DNA from: Tretioscincus oriximinensis
Taxonomy: Eukaryota > Chordata > Lepidosauria > Squamata > Gymnophthalmidae
Length of the DNA: 64,000 nucleotides
Reading direction: 5' to 3'
NCBI GenBank assembly: GCA_022410635.1
Contig: JAJVDF010000959.1
Span: 129,569-193,568, forward strand
A program made the translations under genes and the position numbers. Below are positions 34,172 to 44,891 of this stretch, one piece after another (position 1 is the first letter of the stretch; each line of letters begins with the position of its first letter). The notes beneath the pieces were generated by a model. That model worked only from the letters and a program-made list of their open reading frames with translations, was not told where the DNA came from and made no database searches.

Positions 34172-34408
34172 CAGTGGTTCCCAACCTTTTTTGGGCCATG
34201 CCCCACCTAAACGTCTCTAAAATCCCGATTCTCCCCCCTCCCCCATGATGTATAATTCTTATTATTCAAAAGGTGAACTCCTATTCACATGGAGGAAGCC
34301 TAAGAGGCCATTAACTTGGTCTAAACAATCTTGCAAATTCTCAAATTGCCCCCCTCAAAAATCAAATTGCTCCCCCGTGGGGCGTGCACCCCACATTGGG
34401 AACCAGGG
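34172..34408. mobile_element. Non-autonomous hAT element
   Basis: Termini cagtggttcccaacctttt and ttgggaaccaggg form inverted repeats. Flanking octamers tggtagag (34164-34171) and ttgtagag (34409-34416) match at 7 of 8. Interior is rich in C runs and has no transposase. Confidence 0.75.
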
Positions 34409-34416
34409 TTGTAGAG

Positions 34417-35908
34417 CAATACATTCTCGACTTTCTAACTTGTTAGCAAAGATTTACTGAATAAAAGGGATTTTTAAAATTTAAAACAAAAATTCTAGAT
34501 TTTGTATCAAACAAGACATATGGTAGCAAGGAAGAAATGAGATCACTGTCTCAAAAGATATATTCACATAGTGATAACTACTAGAAAGACCATGACTATG
34601 AAAGACCAATCCAAAATGTTAAATGTTGGTAATAATAAATTATTGATGGAGTGGCTTAAGAGTATCCATAATCAGACTGTCAGTAGTTCTTTGGTTCTTG
34701 TCTTCATAGGAGCACATAAAACACTGTCTCTGTAAGGCATCTTAGGAGCTAATAATTCATTTATATTTCATAAATGGCCATTCATTGTATTTAATCTGTA
34801 TATTAGTAGTGTCTGTTAGTCTTGCAAGAGAATTTTGTTTGTTCTTTACCAAAAGCAGGAAAGGAATAACCTTTTCACATACATAATTTCGTAAGCAGAG
34901 CTCTACAATTTAAAACTTGTGTGTGGTTGTCAACCAATTTTTTANTAGCCAAATGGCAAGTTTCAATTTGCTCTACTACTGCAATAATAATATGCATTTA
35001 TCAAAAATTAAACTGGCAAAATGGGATTAAACCTAGATTAATGAGCACATTCATTCTTTATCAGAAGTAAAAAGTATGAATTAACAGAAATCAAGGTTTG
35101 CACTCTATAAGAATGTAATCCCCCCTCTTATTTTATCATGGACATAGCAAAGAGGATTTAAAGTTTAATGAAGTATCATTTCAAACAAGCTATTTGGCAT
35201 TGGCTGTACTGTATTGTCATTAAAAATTGTCGCAATAAACACAGTGTTTTAGAGAGCATCTGTAACTGTGTTTAAAATCTCATTTTTCCCAGCCAAATAC
35301 CCTCTAGCTTTTCTGACTACAATGCCCATCAGCCCTGATCAGCATGATTTCTGCCTGAGGCTGGAACAAGTTGCAGTGAAAAATGTGGGGCTCACTTGGC
35401 ACAGGATAGTTTAATCTGTTGCAGTGATTTGATCTCTGTTAACTGAAAATTATTTTATTTCAGTCTTTCCAACTTTCTTGGCATATAAGACAGCACAGAT
35501 GGTGCTGCAATGCACTGTGGATGATATTAGAAACTGGTCATTTACTTTCAGTAATTATTTTCAGCTACAGTTCTTGGTACTCTGAGCTGTAAATAATGAA
35601 TTAAAAATTGAATTAAAAATAACACTCAATTTATATCCTTACTGGATGCCAGGAGAACAGAATTTCTTGAGCAGGAGTGGGCTGTCAGAAATAAATGTGA
35701 CCGATAAGCTTTTCTAAAGCTTCAGTGCCAATGTTTCTCCCAAAGCACTGCCAGAAAGCACATAAATGAACTGTGTGCTAGTATTCAGTACCTCCACTCA
35801 CTTCCTTCTGGATAATTAATATTCTCATCTGGCCCTTCTGCCCTAAATTTAGTACACACATACTTCTGTATACTTATGTTAATGAGACATGGTAACACTG
35901 GGGTAATA
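34417..35908. other. Intergenic, no gene seen
   Basis: AT-rich. A block at about 35318-35350 (ctacaatgcccatcagccct) resembles an old dispersed repeat. Nothing else recognised. Confidence 0.4.
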
Positions 35909-36165
35909 TTTATTTATTTATTTATTTGTATTTATATCCCGCCCTATACCCGAAGGTCTCCGGGTGGCCTACCATAGGGTGGCGCACATAGCTTTTGTTG
36001 CTTTCTCCACAACAGACACCCTGTGGAGTAGGTGGGGCTGAGAGAGTTCAAAGAACTGTGACTGGCCCAAGGTCACCCAGCTGACTTCATGGAGGAGTGG
36101 GGAATCGAATCGGGAGATTACCAGATAAGACTCCCACATTCTAACCACTACACCAAACTGGCTCT
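35909..36165 (-). mobile_element. tRNA-derived SINE (family A), full length
   Basis: Minus-strand copy with a (ttta)n start, tatcccgccctatacccgaa tail, body ccaaggtcacccagctg, and head ccaaactggctctgtg. Lies 206 bp left of the DIRS element. Confidence 0.86.
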
Positions 36166-36373
36166 GTGTGAGGGTTGTACTGAAGCTTTGTTCTTAAAAT
36201 GTCTAAATGGTGCGTGCACCCTTGTAATCAATTACAGGGAAGCAGGAATAGAACAGAAGTGAAATGAGACTTGCATTGTAGAAGNACCAAGTTAGTTGTA
36301 TTAGATAGGGTGCTTTGAAGAATTTGAGAGTAAGCAAAGATGAAAAATCTTTGTAAAGAAAATACTATTCACA

Positions 36374-36499
36374 GAGGACGGAACCGGGAAGGGATGTCAG
36401 ACAATGGGTTAATCCATCAGGTCCCCTGCAGGAAGCGACAGAATGGAACAATCCTACCCTAAGGTACCCCCCCCAAGGGGGAGGAGCCCCAGTCTTCTG
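36374..36499 (+). repeat. DIRS left inverted terminal repeat
   Basis: Reverse complement of 42231-42357 with few differences (mainly one C-run length and gaaccgg versus gagaggg). Confidence 0.93.
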
Positions 36500-36571
36500 T
36501 CGCTTCTTGCAGGAAAGACTGACTTGACCCATTGCTGACTTTTTGACTACCAATTCCTTCTATTCTCGTCT

Positions 36572-38882
36572 ATGGACTTCGCTTCTGGGGGCTCTGGTGA
36601 GTCTAACCCCCCCAGCTCAGACGACGTGGTGGTTCCCTCCTTAACCGGTCGGTTCCCCCGTCGCTCCAGCCGCTTGTCCGCCTCGGCGCAGAGGGAAACC
36701 GGACTTTGGGAGTTTTGGGCGCGCCCCCCCACTCCCGACGAAGCAGCGGCTTTTAGGCACTTTCTCAACAAAATCCTAGGGGTGCCNTGCTTCCCTTCTG
36801 GGTCGCTAGCCCCCTCCATCGTGCCTACAACGCAGCGCCTGCCCAGAGAAGGAAGCTCCCCAGCCGGCAAGGACTCGCTTACCGGGCGCCATCAGGCCGG
36901 CCACGTGCTCCTGGCCGGCATTCGGAGCTCATCAAACATGGACGCCGGTGCCGCGGGCCCTTCTAAGCCTTCCGGCTCAAAGGAAAAAGCTTTGCAAAAA
37001 GCGGCTGCCGNGCCTTCGGAGTCGCCCGCGCCGGCGCCTCCCCGCGTTAAAATGCGCGCGCAGCCAACTTCTAAGCCCCTAGCCGCGCCTTTGCCTGGCC
37101 CTTCCTCGGAGCCTTCCAAGAAAGCGGCGGGCGCNTCGGCGCCATTGCGCCCCGCCCCCCATCGGACTCCGTGGATAAAGGCGCGCATGTTCCAGCCAAG
37201 CCTCTGAGCGCNCCCGCGCCATCTTTTGTGCCGGACGGCACCCCTCTTCAATCACTGGACTCCTTAAGGCTTGTAATGGAGGGCATGCTTGATTTTTTCA
37301 AAAGCCAAACTGCAGCTCAGCCATCTCGCCCTCCTATNCCTTTATTAGAAGGATTATTTGGCTCGGACACTGAGGATTCTACCCCAGATAGGGGTAGATC
37401 CCATAAGAAACATCAGCGCCCTCTCTCTCCTCGAGAGTCTAGCGCGTCTCCTCCGCCAACTAGACAAAAGAAGGGCCATTCTAAGCAGCCTCACAAGGGC
37501 CCTAAGGGCAAGAAAGTGCCAAAACAGGACCCTCCAGAACCAGAGGCTCCTAGGCGCAAGCATAAGGACACTGGGAAACGCAAACGCTCCCCTGACAGGG
37601 AACCCATTGTTCCTCCTGTCCCAGAGACTCCTGCTGCTCCTCGCAAAGCGCTGTGCAAAAGGAAGCATCTCCAACCTGAGCAGGAATGGGAGGACTTTCC
37701 TTCATCTCCTCCCTCTCCAGCTGCGCTCTCAGAATTTGACCCTGCTCTCTCCAGTGACGATGACTTTCCTCAGGTACCTCAAGAGGAACTTCCCCAGGAA
37801 CCTCATTTACCTGATGCCTTCTCTGATCTTTTTGCGGAAGATACTGATGGGGCTCTCTCTTCAGAACCTCCTATCGCCCGGCAGGTGGCGGTTCCTCCCC
37901 TGTTTCCACTAGACGAGTTCCCTAAACTTTTGGGAAAAATGCTTCCATCTCTTAACATGCAACCAATCCAATCTCTACCTGATGACCTAGCTGAAGAACT
38001 TACCAACTTGATGCTGTCTCCGGTCCAGCCTCCTCCTTCGGCTCCTTTTCCTAAATCGTTTAAAAGAGAAGTGCTAAAGGAATGGGAAACACCAAACCGC
38101 ACTGCCAAGGTTCCTCCTATTCCTAGGAGGTTCCTCTCCGGTGACATGGGGGAGCCAGACCTATGGAAAACTCCCCTAGTGGACGCCCCGGTCTGTGCGC
38201 TGGTGTCCCAGTGTGTGGCCCCCAAGCCGGGGGACACCCCCCTTAAAGACCAAGACAAAAAATAGAGACTATGCTCAAAAGGGAATACGAGACTGAGGCT
38301 CTCATCACCAAATCTTGTTCCTATTTGTCTCTATTTGCCAGAGCCGGGCTGAAACGGTCAGACGCCCTTCTGGCAGCCGGCGTGTTGCCTGGTCAATCTG
38401 CCAGACCTCTTCAATACATTAGTAAGGTTCTGGCCTTTCTAGCAGATGCCACCTTCGACACCCTTCTCCTTGGCTCCAGAGCTATGGTGTATAATGTGGC
38501 GGCCAGGAGAGCCCTCTGGCTGAAATTTTGGAATGTGGACTCTACTTCCAAAGCGAACCTGGCTGCCTCTCCTTTCGTCGGAGGACTTCTTTTCGGGGAT
38601 GAAGCCCTCAAAGACATCCTGGTGGAGGCCTGCGGAAAGAAGAAAGTTATGCCATCCCGTCCAGCTTCTCATCAGGCTTCTTCTTCCAGCGGTAGGGACA
38701 AGAAATATTCTTCTCCCAGGAGGAATTACAGCAGACCGTATTTTCCCTCCAACCGATACCAGAGGCCCTACTCTTCGGGCTTTAGGCCCAATTGCAACAG
38801 GCCCAGACAACAAGGCCAGCCACCTAGACAACATACCTCCGGAGGCCACGGTCAACCTTTTCGGCCTCAAAAACGAGATTGA
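36572..38882 (+). pseudogene. DIRS gag-like region (ORF1), frame-broken
   Basis: Three overlapping or adjacent open segments: 36572-37207, 37171-38265 and 38271-38882. They are rich in Ser, Pro, Lys and Arg. The last encodes SYLSLFARAGLKRSDALL and an Arg/Gln/Ser-rich, nucleic-acid-binding-like tail. The first switch is near 37190 and the second is at an A run near 38257, each consistent with a small indel or sequencing error. Several N bases lie inside. Function in the element is inferred from position. Confidence 0.7.
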
Positions 38883-38891
38883 CTAGTACCT

Positions 38892-40769
38892 GTGGGTGGC
38901 AGACTGAGCTCCTTCGCTCATGCCTGGTCCTCCCCAGCTATAGATCCCTGGGTGCAGAGTGTAGTCTCCTCTGGATACTCTCTGGAACTGGCTTCAACTC
39001 CCCCATGCAGGTTTCTTCAGTCCCTCTCTTCATCTGGTGGATCTAAAAGACATCAGCTCGCCTTGGAGCTTGATAGATTGCAATCCATTGGTGCCATAGA
39101 ACCAGTTCCTCAGTCAGAAAGGGGATCTGGAGTATATTCTTTCTTTTTCGTTATAAAGAAACGTTCTGGGGGTTGGCGTTCAATCTTGAATTTACGATTT
39201 GTTAATAAATTCATTTTAGTAAAGAAGTTCAAAATGGAAACCGTTCAATCTATTCGTTTGTCTATCCAACCTAACCAGTTTTTAATCTCCTTGGATCTAT
39301 CCGATGCATACTTGCACGTCCTTATTCATCCTTCCCACAGGAAGTTCCTCAGGTTCGCCCTAGGAGGCTCGCACTGGCAGTTCAGAGTTCTCCCTTTTGG
39401 CCTCTCTAGCGCCCCCCGGGTGTTTAGTAAAATTCTGGACCAGCTGATAGGGGTCCTCAGACTCCAGGGAATCAACGTCTACGCTTATCTGGATGATCTG
39501 TTATTAGTGGCAGACTCGGCTGAGGAAGCCTCCAGGGCAGCCTCCCATACTATCCACCAACTCCAGGAGCATGGGTTCCTCCTTAATTGGAAAAAGAGCT
39601 CTCTCCCCCCCTCCAGATGCTTAGACCATTTAGGGGTCCATTTTGATACCGCTGCTTTTCTCGTCCGCCCGGACTCTGACAGGATACGGGCCATATGTTC
39701 GCTGTCCCTGGCCTGCCAACATGATCCTACTCCTTCCCTTCTGACACTGGCCAGACTCTTGGGAAAAATGGTATCCGTATTCGATATTTGTCCATGGGCT
39801 CGTTTCCACTCCAGACCCTTACAGTGGTTACTTCTCCCTTATGCGCGCCTCATTGCATCTAAAACCCCTAGGCTCCTTCGCCTATCACCTGAGGTCAAGC
39901 TCTCCCTTGTCTGGTGGTCTTCCAGAGAACATTTATCATTGGGTGTCCCCCTCTCTGCCCCGGAAAAGATAGTAATTACTTCAGACGCCAGCCTATCTGG
40001 CTGGGGTGCTCACTGTATGGGCAGGACGGCCCAAGGGACCTGGGATTCCCATCTCTCCTCCCATTCCATCAATTGGCTGGAACTGAAGGCCATCCATCTA
40101 GCCTTGCTAGCATTTACACATTTAGTCAAGGACTCCCACGTCCTTATCAGGACAGACAATTCAACAGCTAAAGCTCATATCAACCGCCAAGGGGGCACTA
40201 GATCTAGGGCTTTGATGAAGCTCTCCAATACCATTTTTTCTTGGGCGGAGTCTAACATTGTCTCTCTCTCCGCTCTTCACATTCAGGGTACGCTCAACAC
40301 AGCAGCAGATGCCCTCAGCCGCCATTCCCTTCCACCGATGGAGTGGACCCTGAATCCGGAGGTTTTCCAGGATCTCAAGCTACGTTGGGGCACCCCGGTC
40401 ATGGACCTCTTTGCCTCCCCNGAGAACACCCAGCTTCCACGCTTTCTGACCCGTTTCCTTCAACCTCAAGCGGAAGGCGTGTACGCTCTCACTCATCCGT
40501 GGCCTCCAGGCCTCCTGTATGCCTTCCCTCCAACCCCTCTCATCCACAGATTTCTAGTTCGCCTTCGTCAGTCGCACTCTACAGTCATATTAATTACTCC
40601 TTTCTGGCCACGTAGACCTTGGTTCCCGCTACTTCACAGTCTGGCAGTGGACGAGCCGGTCCCACTTCCAGCTCATCAAGACCTCCTCTCTCAGGCCGGT
40701 TTTCTGCATCCCGACCCAACCTGGCTTTCTCTGACTGCATGGAAGGTCAGAGGTCGCAGTTTAGATTAA
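38892..40769 (+). CDS. DIRS reverse transcriptase / RNase H ORF
   Basis: A 625-codon open frame. RT motifs in order are SLDLSDAYLH (about residues 135-145, catalytic Asp), LPFGLSSAPRVFSK, and YAYLDDLLLVAD (YLDD, about 198-209). RNase H follows with ITSDASLSGWGAH, LELKAIHLAL, IRTDNSTAK and TAADALSRH. The C-terminus (MDLFAS..., ITPFWPRRPWFP) is the conserved DIRS extension that the literature describes as methyltransferase-like; I can see the block but no catalytic motif. It overlaps the next ORF by 151 nt in another frame. One N near 40421. Confidence 0.93.
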   Translation: MGGRLSSFAHAWSSPAIDPWVQSVVSSGYSLELASTPPCRFLQSLSSSGGSKRHQLALELDRLQSIGAIEPVPQSERGSGVYSFFFVIKKRSGGWRSILNLRFVNKFILVKKFKMETVQSIRLSIQPNQFLISLDLSDAYLHVLIHPSHRKFLRFALGGSHWQFRVLPFGLSSAPRVFSKILDQLIGVLRLQGINVYAYLDDLLLVADSAEEASRAASHTIHQLQEHGFLLNWKKSSLPPSRCLDHLGVHFDTAAFLVRPDSDRIRAICSLSLACQHDPTPSLLTLARLLGKMVSVFDICPWARFHSRPLQWLLLPYARLIASKTPRLLRLSPEVKLSLVWWSSREHLSLGVPLSAPEKIVITSDASLSGWGAHCMGRTAQGTWDSHLSSHSINWLELKAIHLALLAFTHLVKDSHVLIRTDNSTAKAHINRQGGTRSRALMKLSNTIFSWAESNIVSLSALHIQGTLNTAADALSRHSLPPMEWTLNPEVFQDLKLRWGTPVMDLFASXENTQLPRFLTRFLQPQAEGVYALTHPWPPGLLYAFPPTPLIHRFLVRLRQSHSTVILITPFWPRRPWFPLLHSLAVDEPVPLPAHQDLLSQAGFLHPDPTWLSLTAWKVRGRSLD

Positions 40770-41806
40770 TGGGTTACCCGCAGGAGGTCATTAACACCTT
40801 AGTTTCAGACAAAAGACAATCGACTCTGCATATATATAGTTCTACCTGGAGGGTTTTCTGTGATTGGGCTCNGGCTTCAGGTATTGACCCCTTCTCCCCT
40901 CCCATAGATGCTATTTTAGCCTTCTTGCAACAGGGGACAGCTCAGGGCCTTGCCTATAGTACCCTAAAGCGTCATGTGGCAGCTCTGGCCTCTGTCATTG
41001 ACGTGTCTGCGGTCTCCCCTCTCTCGGCTCATGCACATATCCAGAAATTCCTCAGGATTAGGCCACCGTCCTCTCACCGCTTTCCACTATGGCGTTTGCA
41101 CACGGTGCTTAAAGCCCTCACCAGTGCACCCTTCGAACCTCTGGAGGAAGCCTCCCTCCTACATCTCACCTATAAGACCGCATTCCTATTAGCCATAGTC
41201 ACGCCCCGGAGGGTATCTGAATTGGCTGCCTTATCTATTCATCCTCAGTGTTTCCAGGTTTCTAGTGACCTCATCACCCTCAGGACCAACCCTTTGTTCC
41301 GCCCCAAGGTCGACTCCAGGTTCCATAGGGACGCTTTCCTCTACGTCCCTTCATTCTGCCCCAACCCAAAGTCCCCCCTCGAGAGGTACTGGCAGACCCT
41401 GGACGTCAGAAGGGCCTTGCTTATCTATTTTAACAGAACCAAGCTATTCAGAAAGACAGAATCTTTATTTGTTCTTTTTCACCCTATAAAGAAGGGCCTT
41501 CTGGCCTCTCCTAAAACCATTGCCTTCTGGGTGGTGGAGTGTATAAAGATAGCATATCGCCTGTTGGGTAAGTCTCCTCCTTCAGGCATCTGCGCTCATT
41601 CCACCAGATCGGCCGCAGCCTCCTGGGCCTTCTATAACAGGGCTTCTCTCGAAGAAGTCTGTTCAGCGGCCACCTGGAAGAACCCTTCCACGTTTACACG
41701 TCACTATAAACTGNACATCTTCCAGTCCAGTAGGGGCTCCATGGGAAGGGTCATCCTCCAAAATATTTTTTATGGTTCTGGCGTTGAGGGAGAACACTCC
41801 TCCTAG
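40619..41806 (+). CDS. DIRS tyrosine recombinase ORF
   Basis: A 395-codon open frame of the lambda-integrase superfamily, which replaces the DDE integrase in this retrotransposon order. An N-terminal SAM-like core-binding region (STLHIYSSTWRVFCDW) is followed by a catalytic domain. Visible catalytic residues are Arg in TPRRVSEL, His-x-x-Arg in AHSTRSAA and the nucleophile Tyr in TFTRHYKL. The first 151 nt overlap the RT/RH ORF, and the ATG lies inside it, so the true start may be downstream. N bases near 40872 and 41714 do not break the frame. Confidence 0.9.
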   Translation: MVPATSQSGSGRAGPTSSSSRPPLSGRFSASRPNLAFSDCMEGQRSQFRLMGYPQEVINTLVSDKRQSTLHIYSSTWRVFCDWAXASGIDPFSPPIDAILAFLQQGTAQGLAYSTLKRHVAALASVIDVSAVSPLSAHAHIQKFLRIRPPSSHRFPLWRLHTVLKALTSAPFEPLEEASLLHLTYKTAFLLAIVTPRRVSELAALSIHPQCFQVSSDLITLRTNPLFRPKVDSRFHRDAFLYVPSFCPNPKSPLERYWQTLDVRRALLIYFNRTKLFRKTESLFVLFHPIKKGLLASPKTIAFWVVECIKIAYRLLGKSPPSGICAHSTRSAAASWAFYNRASLEEVCSAATWKNPSTFTRHYKLXIFQSSRGSMGRVILQNIFYGSGVEGEHSS

Positions 41807-41842
41807 TCTCCCACCCTTTCCTTGGGATTTGCTTTGGTACGT

Positions 41843-41942
41843 CCCATTGTCTGACATCCCTTCCCGGTTCTGTCCTCTGTGAAATGAACACCGGTACTTA
41901 CCTGAGGTGGTGTTCAAGAGGACGGAGAGGGAAGGGATGTCA
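41843..41942 (+). repeat. DIRS internal complementary region
   Basis: Left half 41843-41880 is the reverse complement of the element's left end 36371-36408 (37 of 38). Right half 41881-41940 is the exact reverse complement of the right end 42333-42392 (60 of 60). The two halves abut at 41880/41881, reproducing the circle junction. It overlaps the end of the recombinase region downstream of its stop. Confidence 0.95.
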
Positions 41943-42230
41943 TCCCTCCCTGCGACTAGGGAGGAGTACATTGTTTTTTCCTTGTTTTCCTTTCTCTTCC
42001 TTGGTTGATTGCCAGATGGTTGTATTTTTACTAAAAAAAAAAAAGAGACGTTAAATATATTTTTACTATTTAGTTTAGTAACTTGTTTATGTTGTAGGGT
42101 TGTTTTTTAATGCCACTCTAACGATTGTTGCTCGTTAATAAATATGTTTAACCTGTCAGCTCTTNTCCCTTTTTTCTTTCTGGGTCAAGCTTCTCTTCAT
42201 GGTTATATCTTTCCTACCTACTACCAGCTC

Positions 42231-42357
42231 CAGAAGACTGGGGCTCCTCCCCCTTGGGGGGGGTACCTTAGGGTAGGATTGTTCCATTCTGTCGCTTCCT
42301 GCAGGGGACCTGATGGATTAACCCATTGTCTGACATCCCTTCCCTCTCCGTCCTCTT
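42231..42357 (+). repeat. DIRS right inverted terminal repeat
   Basis: Complement of 36374-36499. It is followed by about 35 further bases of right-end-specific sequence (42358-42392) found also in the ICR. Confidence 0.93.
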
Positions 42358-42639
42358 GAACACCACCTCAGGTAAGTACCGGTGTTCATTTCCAGATCTT
42401 TATTAGTCAGGATGGGACTCAACCAGTGAGTTCTGTCTCATATTGGTTACAAGATTTAAGGATAGCCTGGCAAAATGTATGTATAATTTATATAAACAAC
42501 GGTCTTTCAACAGAGAGGTCGGCATTCGAGGCTCATGTATCTGCCCTGGAGTGGAGTGAGGGCTCTCTACTGGCCTTCGCTTCAACCAGCTTAGCTGTTC
42601 AAAAGCAAACATTTGCAGTTAGATCATTTGGTACCATCG

Positions 42640-42755
42640 CAACGGGATGGGGAAGGCAGAATGTAAGCCTTCAGGCGAAAAATAGCTTATAAGCTGCTTT
42701 GAGTTTCTTTGGGTGAGAAAAGCAAAGTATAAAAACTCAGTTCTTCTTTTTAAGC
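42640..42755 (+). mobile_element. SINE family B tail
   Basis: Contains ggcagaatgtaagcct, then ataagctgctttgagtttct and gagaaaagcaaagtataaaa with ttcttctttt end. The body upstream from about 42480 is too diverged to be sure. Confidence 0.65.
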
Positions 42756-42904
42756 AGTAACTATGAATAGTTCTATTGAAAAGACTTGTGTAGCATGTAA
42801 CATCGTTATCATCAACAGGTGTGAAATGTAATAAAGTTGTGGTTTAGCTTTTTAAAAGGAAAGGTCATCTCAGAGTTTCCAGCATTGCTCTATCAAGCCC
42901 TTGA

Positions 42905-43660
42905 TCTGTGTAATAGCCCCCCCAAAAAGTCCAACTAGTGTGGCGTCCTCCATTTTAAAGGTTTGTATTTCTTTTATAAACTTACCAGATATCCCAGAGG
43001 GAGGGGGGAAGAGCAGGCCTGTGCAGGGCTCTTCCTGAATCCCTGTTTGGAGGAGCCAGCCAATGGGGCCTTGAATAGCCGGCTGGTCAGAAAATAAAAG
43101 AGAAGCTGACCAGGGCTAGAAGCCTTTCTGTCGAGTAAGACTTGTGGGGTAGCAAGTGGACAGAGGGGTCCGCTTCTGATCAGCCTCCGAGGGAGGGGAT
43201 GGAAGTGTATGGTGGCCTGGAAGAGTCAAAGTGGAGGCTTGACTTGGGACTAAAACAAATAAATAGACATCAAGCCTGTCGTTTTAAGTTCTGGAAACAA
43301 AGGTTGCTCTTGCTTAGAGTTTGAACTTGAGTCAGGCTTACTTGATAAAAGCCGAAGCTTTATTCTTCTTTCTATTTCTTATTTGTAAACAATAAACTTG
43401 TTATTTGTTTCAATTCAAATATCTCTTTTGTTTCTGTAACAACACTAAATAAGCACTGGTGGGGGCTGGGAATGAAGCCTCATCACTGAGGTAAACACAG
43501 AGGCCTTGTATAGGCCTGTGGATATTACTGTTGCTCCAAGCAGTCGTGGGTGCTGGCTAGGGCAACAGGGTGATATTGTGGCACCCCTAGCTGGGAGGGT
43601 CATATAATAGTGGGGCCCTCAAGTATGGGTGGCCACAACTAGTCCCTAAGCAAAGTGACC
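42905..43660 (+). other. Possible LTR-derived sequence
   Basis: GC-richer than its flanks. It starts tgtgtaatagcccc and has ataaaagagaagctg near 43096 and caataaacttgttatttgt near 43389 (TATA-like and poly(A)-like). A gggcaacagggtgatattgt leader-like stretch follows. No matching target duplication found; termini are not defined. Confidence 0.35.
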
Positions 43661-44874
43661 ATAAGTTCTAAAATGTGGTGATCTATCCCCAGTGCAATCC
43701 GATGTCAGAATCCCATGTTTTTTTCCTAATGTATATAGGAAATACATATAACCTATGTATTGAATCTGGAAAGATCTTTTCAAAGTCATATGTTGTTATG
43801 ATTGGCCATAGTTGGCAGAGAAACAAGAATTGGCCTGCTATTTTGATTAGAGAGACTGTAAGAAACAGCTGTCTCTTGACAATGACAACAAAGGAAAATA
43901 GGTGCAGTTCAAGATGGAGTGCACATTATCTTAAATTCCTTGTATTTTAAATAAATTATCCAAAACAATGGGTATTATTGTCTTGATACAAGTATGTATA
44001 TCTGCAATATGTTCTTGGTGGCTGGAGTATGGCCATGTCTGCCATAGGTTACTTTTAAATAGCACATCAGTGTTTACATGCTAAAAAAAGTATTGGGGTG
44101 GGTCGGTTGGCGGTTATTTCTGATTCTGTTAACATAACTTAAAAGTCAGTACAATGTGCCTGCAGTACTTTAAGTATGGGTTTGAAACCATGCCATGGCT
44201 GTTTCCACAAGAGCTGGAAAAAACCACATCTAATACCCACAATTCATGTCATTGGTAGAATTCGAAGCCAACTCAAACTAAAAATAAATCTCATGATTAA
44301 ATTCTAGTCTCTTTTTTGTGGGTTTTCTGATTGATGTTCCGGGTACTGGGAGTAATTTGAATATGTCAAATATATTGTTCAGAAGGGATGCTGTAAGGGT
44401 TTGCTTGTTTTTAATAAATTACAATGTTAGTCTCGGCCCCGAATGTCTAGCAAGAGGGCATCATAACACCTCGTATACTAGCAAGAAAAGATAGGCAATA
44501 TGAGCTTTTGCAGATAAATTGCTTCAGATATGTTTTCATAACGTTATGCTGAAAAATCAGTAAAGAGAATTGACTGTTTCATCATGTTGAGAGCAATTCT
44601 GTTAACTTTTATTTAAATGAAGATATAGTTTAGTAGTAGTTCATTTCTTCATTTCTTTTCTTAAATCTCAGAATGTATTAACACTTGTGTAATATTCAAC
44701 TTGTTTCAATTGTTTCCTTTCAACACTGTACATAAAGGTAACATAATTAAGGAGACAGAGTTTGTATTTTTTATTTTCTGGAGGATGAATACAATAGGCC
44801 CAATATAAAGCTTTGTTGAAAAATATATCAGCGGGATTGCAAATCCCACAGCTTATATTTCANAATATTAAGCA
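43661..44874. other. Intergenic, nothing recognised
   Basis: AT-rich sequence with only short chance open frames on either strand. Confidence 0.4.
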
Positions 44875-44891
44875 ATATTATGATAAAGATG

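Larger units (their letters stand above)
36371..42392 (+). mobile_element. DIRS-type tyrosine-recombinase retrotransposon, nearly complete
   Basis: A 6.0-kb element with the full DIRS architecture. It has inverted terminal repeats, a gag-like region, an ORF with reverse transcriptase and RNase H, an overlapping tyrosine-recombinase ORF, and an internal complementary region (ICR) matching both ends. No target duplication is present; a common trinucleotide ttc borders both ends (36368-36370; 42390-42392), as expected for recombinase-mediated integration of a circle. Frame breaks occur only in the gag region, so the copy is young. Confidence 0.95.

Noticed and set aside
37354..37912. Open frames in alternative frames of both strands inside the DIRS gag region
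   Set aside because: Shadows of the Ser/Pro/Lys-rich gag-like frame; no independent motifs.
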